Part shown: piece after piece, positions 1 to 5,457 of the stretch
Numbering within the stretch: position 1 is the stretch's first letter
Layout of the letters: every line of letters begins with the position of its first letter
Assembly: GCA_029938185.1 (NCBI GenBank)
Contig: JAOZVK010000169.1
Location: forward strand, 1-10,301
From: Bacteroidales bacterium
GTDB taxonomy: Bacteria; Bacteroidota; Bacteroidia; Bacteroidales; JAOZVK01
Reading direction: 5' to 3'
Length of the DNA: 10,301 nucleotides
Notes under the pieces: generated by a model
Told to the model about the DNA's origin: nothing
Database searches by the model: none
What the model saw: the letters and a program-made list of their open reading frames with translations, nothing else
Made by a program: the position numbers and the translations under genes

Positions 1-5
1 ACTTT

Positions 6-50
6 GTGTAACTTTGCGGTTAAAAAGCGGCTAACTTAAAACTGGTAGCC
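6..50 (+). repeat. Promoter-bearing 45-bp repeat, left copy
   Basis: This 45-bp segment matches the reverse complement of 2315-2359 without gaps and with three mismatches. It holds TAACTTTG at 9-16, a perfect Bacteroidota -7 element (TAnnTTTG) pointing rightwards; any matching -33 element would lie off the left edge. It ends in AACTTAAAACTGGTAGCC, which in the other copy is the 5' leader of a gene. No gene on the plus strand follows this copy: what lies to its right is the convergent 3' end of ubiE. It is therefore either an orphan promoter or a repeat that spreads with its promoter. Confidence 0.8.
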
Positions 51-97
51 TAAAACTTTCATTTTAATTTGCTATTGTTTTTGTTCAATTTGACACT

Positions 98-113
98 TTT
101 TGTGAGTTCTGAA
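98..113. repeat. 16-bp repeat shared with 5303-5318
   Basis: The 16 bases TTTTGTGAGTTCTGAA occur here, just downstream of the ubiE stop, and again at 5303-5318, downstream of mltG. The orientation relative to the gene is the same in both places. The match is exact but short. It gains weight because both copies lie close to the stop-codon element described for these two genes. Confidence 0.5.
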
Positions 114-121
114 GCACCATT

Positions 122-141
122 AAACAGGTAGATGACATTTA
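122..141 (-). repeat. Stop-codon palindromic element, ubiE copy (most diverged)
   Basis: Read in the direction of ubiE, the segment is TAAATGTCATCTACCTGTTT. The first three bases are the ubiE stop codon. It aligns with the element at the ends of rlmN, mltG, the RRM gene and the secreted-protein gene (consensus TAARGTCnnnGACYTATTT) but has one extra base and a degraded palindrome. On its own it would not be called; it is listed because of its position and the better copies elsewhere. Confidence 0.45.
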
Positions 142-870
142 TTTTTTTGCAACATAGATTGTTGCAATACCAAAACTTAAAATTTTAAAATAATTTTTTG
201 TAAATCCAGCTTTTTCAAGTTCATTAATAAATAAAGCTCCATCTGGAAACGCTTTTACAGATTCGGGTAAGTAGGTATATGCCGAATTATCTTTAGAAAA
301 AAACTTTCCAAAAAAAGGTAATATATACGAAAAATAAAAATTATACAGTTGTTTGATAGGAAATTTTGATGGTTTCGAAAACTCAAGAATAACAGCAGTA
401 CCATTTTGATTTAAAACTCTATACATTTCTTTTAAACCTTTATGTAAATTTTCAAAATTTCTTACACCAAATGCAGCTGTAATAGCATCAAATGATTCAT
501 TGTCAAATTGTAGATTTTCGCTGTCACCTTTTTGCAACTCAATTATATTGTTGAGTTTTTTGTTTATAATTTTCTGTTTCCCTACCTTTAGCATACCATC
601 TGAAATATCAACACCTATTATCTTACTAGGATTAAGTTTTACTGCTTCAATAGCAAAATCGCCTGTGCCAGTTGCAATATCTAATATTGTTTCAGGAGTT
701 TCTTTTTTTAATATTTTTATAGCCTTTCTTCTCCACAAAATATCAATACCCATTGATAAAAAATGGTTTAGAAAATCATATTTTTTTGCAATTTTATTGA
801 ACATTAATGCAACTTGTTTTTTTTTGTTAATTTCAAGTTCGCTATATGGTATTACAGTTTTTTTTGACAT
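139..870 (-). CDS. ubiE: Demethylmenaquinone methyltransferase (UbiE/MenG)
   Basis: SAM-dependent C-methyltransferase that converts demethylmenaquinone to menaquinone, the last step of quinone synthesis in a respiratory Bacteroidota cell. The family signature around YDFLNHFLSMGID (residues 31-43) is present, followed by the SAM-binding motif LDIATGTGDF (63-72), GVDIS (86-90) and AAFGVRNF (132-139), with the second signature near RVLNQNG (151-157). The 243-residue length is normal for the family. An upstream in-frame ATG at 930 would add 20 residues (starting MQECISN). I prefer the ATG at 870 because MSKK...KKKQVALMF is how relatives begin, and the extra segment encodes a perfect GGCTC/GAGCC hairpin that looks like untranslated leader. 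The gene stands alone behind a long hairpin at 970-1015. The stop is supplied by a repeated element. Confidence 0.95.
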   Translation of the reverse strand: MSKKTVIPYSELEINKKKQVALMFNKIAKKYDFLNHFLSMGIDILWRRKAIKILKKETPETILDIATGTGDFAIEAVKLNPSKIIGVDISDGMLKVGKQKIINKKLNNIIELQKGDSENLQFDNESFDAITAAFGVRNFENLHKGLKEMYRVLNQNGTAVILEFSKPSKFPIKQLYNFYFSYILPFFGKFFSKDNSAYTYLPESVKAFPDGALFINELEKAGFTKNYFKILSFGIATIYVAKK

Positions 871-889
871 TTTTAGTTCTTTAAAAGTT

Positions 890-902
890 GGCTCTTCGAG
901 CC
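890..902 (-). promoter_or_regulatory. Leader hairpin upstream of ubiE
   Basis: GGCTC-GAA-GAGCC (read on the minus strand) is a perfect 5-bp GC-rich stem with a three-base loop, standing out in AT-rich sequence 20 bases before the preferred ubiE start. It favours the ATG at 870 over the one at 930, since the longer form would translate through the stem. Its function is unknown; a 5' mRNA stabilising or translation-modulating hairpin is a guess. Confidence 0.4.
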
Positions 903-969
903 TTTTAATGTTGCTTATGCATTCTTGCAAACTACTAACATACAGTTAATTGCACGAAAACAAATGCCA

Positions 970-1015
970 AAAAACTTTTGTAAGACTACTTATAAGTACT
1001 GTTACAAAAGTTTTT
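970..1015 (-). terminator. Long hairpin, likely terminator between the secreted-protein gene and ubiE
   Basis: Arms at 970-983 and 1002-1015 are a perfect 14-bp inverted repeat (AAAAACTTTTGTAA and its complement). The 18-base loop itself contains a perfect 12-bp palindrome, TACTTATAAGTA, at 987-998, so the whole 46 bases can fold as one stem with two mismatched pairs. On the minus strand the stem ends in six Ts, which suits an intrinsic terminator for the gene ending at 1100, 85 bases upstream. The symmetry means it could work in both directions. Confidence 0.7.
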
Positions 1016-1064
1016 CGACATTTACTTATTCATAACTTTTTTATTAAGTTGCCTTTATACTAAT

Positions 1065-1097
1065 GCGTAAGCAACTATAAATAGCTCTAAGACCTTA
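1065..1097 (-). repeat. Stop-codon palindromic element, secreted-protein copy (subfamily B)
   Basis: The core, read in gene direction, is TAAGGTCTTAGAGCTATTT at 1097-1079, two bases after the TAA stop (1100-1102). It continues as TATAGTTGCTTACGC. On the plus strand, GCGTAAGCAACTATAAATA (1065-1083) is identical to 5425-5443 at the end of mltG, so these two copies form a subfamily matching over about 33 bases. A separate AGTTGC/GCAACT pair (1047-1052 with 1071-1076) could form a second small stem. Confidence 0.7.
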
Positions 1098-1099
1098 AT

Positions 1100-2299
1100 T
1101 TATTTTATAGCTCCTCTCATTTTTATATAATTCACCTTATTGCTACCCAACTGTTTATGTAAAGGCATACTACGTATAAGTTGGTTTCGTAGTCTAATTG
1201 GTTTGACATTTTTACTGGAAATATTAATAACACGTAGATTATCGTACACTGTTATTTTCGATTTATAATCATAATAGGTATGAATAAAATTAAATGAATA
1301 TATTGCCCTAACATTATCTAAATACCATAGTCCTTTAATTTTTTTGAAATTAACAATGCTATTAAACATTAAATTTTGTGTATACATTCCGCTACTATTC
1401 AAATCCAATTCTGTTGAAGAAATTATAGAATTTACCTTTTCTAACCTTTCATTATCATACGAATATTTCATTTTTTTGAATGCCATACTTTTTGCATCAA
1501 TATATATTTCGCCTTTATAAACGGCTCTTTTCGATTTTGGTTTAAATAATATTAAATACTCATTTTCTCCATTTTTATTTTTAATTATTGATAATTTATA
1601 GTTAAAATGTTTATAATGTCTTTTTTTCAAAAAGTTTAAATTACTTAAAGCAACAACAATAAACTTTTTAGGATATTTTGCAATATCTGATTTTATCATT
1701 TCATACGGACCGTTTATAAAAGTTATATAATCCCAAATCTGAGTTTTTTTTACACTATCATTTTTTTTTGCACGTAAAATTTGTATTTGGTCTCTTCTTC
1801 TATTTGAGTATGAGTTTTTATAAATATCTAATAAAGCATCAATTTCTTCTATACATGTATCATTTTCAGTTATTTTTTCATTAAACCAAGCTCGCATTTT
1901 TATTGCTCTATTAGAATAGTTTTCAACAATTTTCGATTTTGCTACATCAATAAATAAAGTAACAGCTTTAGGATTAACAATTACTTCTTCAATCTTTTTT
2001 ATTGATTTTCTAAGTTTTACATTTATTGAATCTTTATATCTGTTTATTTTTATTTTTTTTGTATTATATCCAATATGCGAAACATAAATTATTTTGGTTT
2101 TTAATGGTAATTTTATCAAAAATCGTCCATTTATGTCCGATGATGTTGCATATTGTTTATTTTTATCATAAATATTTACAAATTCGAGTATCCTGTTATC
2201 ATCAAAATCATTAACAATCCCTTTTATTATTTTAAAGTCTTGTGAATACAAGTAAGATGTAATAAATAAAAAGATAATATTTAATATAGTTTGTTTCAT
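1100..2299 (-). CDS. Secreted protein with N-terminal carboxypeptidase-regulatory-like domain
   Basis: A 399-residue exported protein. Residues 1-19 are a signal peptide (Lys-2, hydrophobic core, cleavage likely near YSQ). Residues about 22-97 form a CarboxypepD_reg-like beta-sandwich: KGIVNDFDDNRILEFVNIYD, then a ...TSSDINGRFLIKLP turn and VSHIGYNTKKI, the usual order in Bacteroidota. The rest (about 100-399) is rich in Lys, Asn, Ile and Tyr, with no TonB-dependent barrel and no protease motif; it resembles the uncharacterised C-terminal region common after this domain in the phylum. The protein is too short for a SusC-type transporter. It has its own promoter at 2349-2377 inside a repeated element, a 43-base leader, and a repeated element just after its stop. 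Function unknown; periplasmic or outer-membrane-facing by inference. Confidence 0.8.
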   Translation of the reverse strand: MKQTILNIIFLFITSYLYSQDFKIIKGIVNDFDDNRILEFVNIYDKNKQYATSSDINGRFLIKLPLKTKIIYVSHIGYNTKKIKINRYKDSINVKLRKSIKKIEEVIVNPKAVTLFIDVAKSKIVENYSNRAIKMRAWFNEKITENDTCIEEIDALLDIYKNSYSNRRRDQIQILRAKKNDSVKKTQIWDYITFINGPYEMIKSDIAKYPKKFIVVALSNLNFLKKRHYKHFNYKLSIIKNKNGENEYLILFKPKSKRAVYKGEIYIDAKSMAFKKMKYSYDNERLEKVNSIISSTELDLNSSGMYTQNLMFNSIVNFKKIKGLWYLDNVRAIYSFNFIHTYYDYKSKITVYDNLRVINISSKNVKPIRLRNQLIRSMPLHKQLGSNKVNYIKMRGAIK

Positions 2300-2314
2300 G
2301 TGTTTAAAATTTAT

Positions 2315-2359
2315 GGCTACCAGTTTTAAGTTGGACGCTTTTTAAACGCAAAGTTACAC
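2315..2359 (-). repeat. Promoter-bearing 45-bp repeat, right copy
   Basis: Inverted partner of 6-50 (42 of 45 bases identical, no gaps). Here it contains the -7 element of the secreted-protein gene and almost all of its predicted 5' leader, ending 15 bases before the ATG. The two copies point towards each other across the secreted-protein and ubiE genes. Confidence 0.8.
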
Positions 2360-2377
2360 CACATTTTATTAAGGCAA
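2349..2377 (-). promoter_or_regulatory. Promoter of the secreted-protein gene
   Basis: On the minus strand, TTG (2377-2375), 18 bases, then TAACTTTG (2356-2349) fit the Bacteroidota sigma-ABfr promoter pattern (-33 TTTG, -7 TAnnTTTG). Transcription would start near 2342, leaving a leader of about 43 bases. The -7 element lies within the 45-bp repeat; the -33 element is outside it. Confidence 0.65.
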
Positions 2378-2379
2378 TC

Positions 2380-2429
2380 TACTGATTAACAGTATGTGCA
2401 AAATAGTATTAAATAGGTCTATGACTTTA
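2380..2429 (-). repeat. Stop-codon palindromic element, rlmN copy (subfamily A)
   Basis: The core TAAAGTCATAGACCTATTT (2429-2411, gene direction) overlaps the last codons and the TAG stop (2421-2419) of rlmN. Homology to the RRM-gene copy continues downstream for about 30 more bases (AATACT, then TACTRTTAATC), roughly two thirds identical. In this copy the distal end forms a small perfect hairpin, TACTG-ATTAA-CAGTA, at 2380-2394. Confidence 0.7.
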
Positions 2430-3471
2430 TATTTGCTAATTGTCCACATGCGGCAGATATATCTGACCCCTTGTTTCTTCTTAAATTTACAATGATATTT
2501 TTGCTTTTTATGAAATCCAAAAATTTAATAGCATTATATTTATCCGATTGTTTAAAATTACTTTTATCAAAGTGGTTATATTCTATTAAATTTATTTTGC
2601 ATGGAAAGTTTTTACAAAAAATAGCTAATTCTTCAGCATCTTTAATACTGTCATTAAACTTGTTGAGTAGCAAATATTCAAAAGTTACTCTGGTTTGTGT
2701 TTTTTTATGAAAATAAACTATTGCCTTAATTAAATCTTCAATTGGGTTGCTTCGATTTATGGACATTAATTTACTTCTTTTTTCATTGTTAGCAGTATGA
2801 AGAGATATAGCCAAATTGGTTTTAATATTATCGTCGCCAAGTTGTCTTATTTTTTTTACAACTCCAGCAGTAGATATTGTGATACGTTTTGGTGAAACTC
2901 CTCCTAAATCGGGTGCTGTCAATAAATTAATAAATTCAATAACATTATTGTAGTTAAATAAAGGTTCGCCCATTCCCATTAATACATAACTGCTCAGGTC
3001 TCTATCGTGGTGTTCTTTCGAGAGTTTTGAAATATAACTTGCTTGATCAAAAATTTCGCTTGCAGTTAAGTTTCGTTTATATTTAAGCATTGCTGTTGCA
3101 CAAAACTTACACGATAAGCTGCAACCAACTTGAGATGACAAACAAGCTGTTGTTCTTTCTTTTGAAGGAATTAAAACACCCTCAACAATCTCATTGTCGA
3201 GTAAACGAAAAGCTGTTTTAATAGTACCATCTTTACTTTTTTGGTCAAATGCTGGTTTTATAACATCAAAACGAAACTCTTTTTTCAATAATGCTCTTAA
3301 ATCGTTGGAAAGGTCTGTCATTTCATCAAATGAACTTACTTTTTTTTTCCACAACCAACTATATATTTGCTTTGCCCTAAATTTTTTTAATTTATTGCTA
3401 ATTACAAAATTATTAATATCATCAAATGATAAGTTTCTAATATCCTTAGTATTTGTATTTTCTGTTGTCAT
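2419..3471 (-). CDS. rlmN: Dual-specificity 23S rRNA (A2503)/tRNA (A37) C2-methyltransferase RlmN
   Basis: Radical-SAM enzyme that adds a methyl group to C2 of A2503 in 23S rRNA and of A37 in some tRNAs. The 350 residues match the family in length. The 4Fe-4S triad is C117/C121/C124 in GCSLSCKFC. C110 (TTACLSSQ) and C342 (SAACGQL) fit the conserved pair that E. coli numbers C118 and C355, the second being the methyl-carrying cysteine. MGMGEP (165-170) and ISLHT (222-226) are further family motifs. The RlmN-type spacing and the IEYN motif (297-299 region) argue against Cfr, which acts on C8. The gene is divergent from the SiaB-like gene across a 155-bp spacer. It ends with TAG inside a repeated element rather than with TAA. 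Confidence 0.98.
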   Translation of the reverse strand: MTTENTNTKDIRNLSFDDINNFVISNKLKKFRAKQIYSWLWKKKVSSFDEMTDLSNDLRALLKKEFRFDVIKPAFDQKSKDGTIKTAFRLLDNEIVEGVLIPSKERTTACLSSQVGCSLSCKFCATAMLKYKRNLTASEIFDQASYISKLSKEHHDRDLSSYVLMGMGEPLFNYNNVIEFINLLTAPDLGGVSPKRITISTAGVVKKIRQLGDDNIKTNLAISLHTANNEKRSKLMSINRSNPIEDLIKAIVYFHKKTQTRVTFEYLLLNKFNDSIKDAEELAIFCKNFPCKINLIEYNHFDKSNFKQSDKYNAIKFLDFIKSKNIIVNLRRNKGSDISAACGQLANIKS

Positions 3472-3544
3472 ATTCGTAATTAGTTTTATTAATAAATTAA
3501 ATTAAAGAATTTTGGTATAATTTTAATATGAATAATATTATATT

Positions 3545-3563
3545 TAGTTTTGTGGCAAATTTA
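3545..3563. promoter_or_regulatory. Candidate divergent -7 elements for siaB-like gene and rlmN
   Basis: The 155-bp divergent spacer holds two TAnnTTTG matches three bases apart: TAGTTTTG on the plus strand (3545-3552), facing the SiaB-like gene, and TAAATTTG on the minus strand (3563-3556), facing rlmN. Leaders would be about 70-80 bases each. Neither has a good TTG at the right distance upstream, and the spacer is so AT-rich that chance matches are expected. If both are used, the two polymerases would compete for overlapping sites. Confidence 0.35.
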
Positions 3564-3626
3564 TATCTTTTTTACAAAATAATGTTATATATTTATAAAA
3601 ATATTAATAATTATCATAATTTATAG

Positions 3627-4775
3627 ATGGAACTTTTGGAAAATAATCACATGGAACTTGCATATAAACTTTTTAAAAGAGTTAATAATAACGATTTTGA
3701 ATATGTGTATAGGGGAAATTTTACTCAAAATATAACAAAAAGCATATTAGATTTAGCACAAATCAATTTAAGAACAGGTATTGCCAAATCATCTATACAA
3801 AAAAGAGTATATTTTATTATGATGGAGGGTATGCAAAATATAACACGGCATCAAGGTTTGATAGGTGATAAAGAAATTGAAATGCCAGGTATATTTGCTA
3901 TACAAAAAAGAGGAAGTAATTATTATGTTACAACTGGAAATCTTATAAAAAAAGAAAATGTAGTTGGTCTAAAATCTAAATTAGAACAGTTAAATTTATT
4001 AGAACCTGCTCAGTTGAAATTATTACATAAAGAAATTCTTGTTTCTGGACATATTTCAAACAGAGGTGGTGCAGGACTAGGATTGATAGAAATGGCAAGA
4101 AAATCTGGTAGAAAATTAAATTTTGATTTTAATGAAATTGATGATAATTATTCCTATTTTTACTTCCAAACAGAAATATTATCTAACAATGATAAAAAAG
4201 ATTTTTCGGTATACCCATTTCCCGAATTAGATAAAAATTCGGTAATTGATATTAAAAATCTTCACAATACTTTAAATAGCGATGATATTTTAGCAAATTT
4301 TAATGGTAATTTTAATCAAAAAAATATATTAAGTCTTTTATCAATAATTAAAAGTCAAATAAATAAAACATCAACTTCTAAGAAACTGTATAATATAATG
4401 GTTGAAATGTTACAAAACATTAGTAAACATGCAGATGTAATTGATGATATTCCATCGGAAGGTAAGTCTGGTGTATTTTTTCTTTGTAGAAAAACAAATC
4501 AATTTATGCTAACAACAGGTAATTATATCAAGAATAATAAAATTGAAATACTAAAAGAAAAAATTGATAATGTAAATTCCAAAAATACAAAACAAATGAG
4601 TGATTATTACAATTATATATTACTTAAAAGTGGAGAAAGTGATTCTAAAAAAACGGGTTTAGGTTTTCTTGATATTAGAATGAAAAGTGATAATAAACTA
4701 ATTTACAGTTTTAGAAATATAAATGATAATTTTTCGTTTTATGCCTTACAAACATCAATTTCATTAAATAAATAA
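3627..4775 (+). CDS. SiaB-family GHKL protein kinase with two tandem kinase domains
   Basis: A 382-residue cytoplasmic protein made of two SiaB-like (DUF6272) ATP-binding domains. Domain 1 (about 1-188) has an N-box-like EGMQNITRH (E67, N71, H75), TTGN (102-105) and a glycine loop GGAGLGLIEMARKSG (147-161). Domain 2 (about 195-382) repeats the order: EMLQNISKH (E260, N264, H268), TTGN (296-299) and TGLGFLDIRMKS (343-354). The offset is close to 193 residues throughout, so the gene arose by internal duplication. In Pseudomonas aeruginosa a single-domain SiaB phosphorylates SiaC; that role is inferred here from the SiaC homologue 13 bases downstream. Both halves keep the nucleotide-binding residues, although domain 1 has Gln after the N-box His. 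No membrane segment is seen. An internal ATG (residue 9) is an alternative start. Confidence 0.87.
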   Translation: MELLENNHMELAYKLFKRVNNNDFEYVYRGNFTQNITKSILDLAQINLRTGIAKSSIQKRVYFIMMEGMQNITRHQGLIGDKEIEMPGIFAIQKRGSNYYVTTGNLIKKENVVGLKSKLEQLNLLEPAQLKLLHKEILVSGHISNRGGAGLGLIEMARKSGRKLNFDFNEIDDNYSYFYFQTEILSNNDKKDFSVYPFPELDKNSVIDIKNLHNTLNSDDILANFNGNFNQKNILSLLSIIKSQINKTSTSKKLYNIMVEMLQNISKHADVIDDIPSEGKSGVFFLCRKTNQFMLTTGNYIKNNKIEILKEKIDNVNSKNTKQMSDYYNYILLKSGESDSKKTGLGFLDIRMKSDNKLIYSFRNINDNFSFYALQTSISLNK

Positions 4776-4788
4776 ATAAAATAATTAA

Positions 4789-5175
4789 ATGGATTCATTA
4801 ATATTAGCTGCAACTGAAGATACTCCAGAAGTTAATTTTGTTCCAGAAAAAAATATTTTTTCGTTTTCAAATGTATCTTTACCTGAAGATGCCATTGAGT
4901 TTTACCAACCAATATTTAATTGGCTTAAAGAATATACTGAAAATCCAAACCCAACAACAAATTTTGACTTTAGTGTCGAATATATAAATACTGCATCATC
5001 AAAACAAATTTTTGATATGATGCTATTGATTAATAAAATGGCAAATAAGTCTGATATAACTATACGATGGCATTATGATGTTTTGGACGAAGATATGCTT
5101 ATGCTTGGTACCAGATATAAAAATCTTTTAAAAGTCAAATTTGAATTAGTTGAATATAGTAATGATGAAGATTAA
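4789..5175 (+). CDS. SiaC-family regulatory phosphoprotein (DUF1987)
   Basis: A 128-residue cytoplasmic protein of the SiaC/DUF1987 family, normal in length. The family's phospho-acceptor motif is intact as VEYINTASSK (63-72), and the threonine falls at residue 68, the position phosphorylated by SiaB in P. aeruginosa. The N-terminal half has the expected FVPEKNIFSFSNVSLPEDAIEFYQPIFNWL pattern split by a turn (17-46), and RWHYDVLDEDMLMLG (93-107) is the conserved C-terminal block. It follows the SiaB-like kinase by 13 bases and is surely cotranscribed. In Pseudomonas, unphosphorylated SiaC activates the diguanylate cyclase SiaD; no such partner is encoded here, so the effector in this organism is unknown. 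Confidence 0.9.
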   Translation: MDSLILAATEDTPEVNFVPEKNIFSFSNVSLPEDAIEFYQPIFNWLKEYTENPNPTTNFDFSVEYINTASSKQIFDMMLLINKMANKSDITIRWHYDVLDEDMLMLGTRYKNLLKVKFELVEYSNDED

Positions 5176-5454
5176 GTTTTTGCATATAAAACAATAGTTT
5201 GAAAAAATGGCTACCCACGAAAGATTGAACTCGGATACTTATCAATAAGTTGCGACTGTCAGTAAGAGAACAAGCAGTCAGCAGCAGGTGAAAAAATACC
5301 TATTTTGTGAGTTCTGAACTCATCCTATGGGATTATTTTATTTGTTTTTATTATCCCCACATTCCATTTCATACCCCCGCAATATGCTTCGCTTCTTACG
5401 AGGCTATCAATAGAAAATCCCGTAGCGTAAGCAACTATAAATAAGTCGAAGACT
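5176..5454. other. Convergent spacer between the siaC-like gene and mltG
   Basis: This 279-bp spacer is richer in G and C than its surroundings (for example the stretch around 5365-5430 with CCCCCGC, GCTTCGCTTC and CGTAGCG). I see no open frame or RNA gene in it. It contains the 16-bp repeat at 5303-5318, a palindrome at 5308-5322, a GACTG/CAGTC inverted pair near 5253-5278, an imperfect GGGAT/ATCCC pair around 5330-5358, and part of the mltG stop-codon element. It may be a remnant of decayed mobile or repeated DNA. Confidence 0.5.
5303..5322. repeat. 16-bp repeat overlapping a 15-bp palindrome
   Basis: TTTTGTGAGTTCTGAA (5303-5318) is identical to 98-113. Only here is it completed to a perfect palindrome, TGAGTTC-T-GAACTCA (5308-5322), which could be a short hairpin between the two convergent genes. 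No T-run follows directly, so it is not called as a terminator. Confidence 0.5.
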
Positions 5455-5457
5455 TTA
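5425..5457 (-). repeat. Stop-codon palindromic element, mltG copy (subfamily B)
   Basis: The core TAAAGTCTTCGACTTATTT (5457-5439, gene direction) begins with the mltG stop codon and forms a clean AAGTC-TTC-GACTT hairpin. It runs on as TATAGTTGCTTACGC. Plus-strand bases 5425-5443 are identical to 1065-1083. Confidence 0.75.

Noticed and set aside
500..949. Plus-strand open frame of 149 codons
   Set aside because: It lies antisense to ubiE, whose motifs are unmistakable; the translation is low-complexity hydrophobic sequence typical of the reverse strand of an AT-rich gene.
2026..2214. Plus-strand open frame opposite the secreted-protein gene
   Set aside because: Antisense shadow, no recognisable domain and no promoter.
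6..2359. Composite transposon bounded by the inverted 45-bp repeats
   Set aside because: The enclosed genes are ubiE and a secreted-protein gene, with no transposase or recombinase. The repeat carries a promoter in working position, which explains at least one copy better than a transposon end. No target duplication can be seen.
2471..2710. Plus-strand open frame opposite rlmN
   Set aside because: Antisense to conserved rlmN coding sequence; no independent support.
2419..3471. Cfr-type antibiotic-resistance methyltransferase
   Set aside because: The C-terminal SAACGQL, the overall length and the housekeeping context fit RlmN; nothing specific to Cfr is seen.
3194..3505. Plus-strand open frame opposite the rlmN N-terminal region
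   Set aside because: Antisense shadow that runs into the divergent spacer; no family features.
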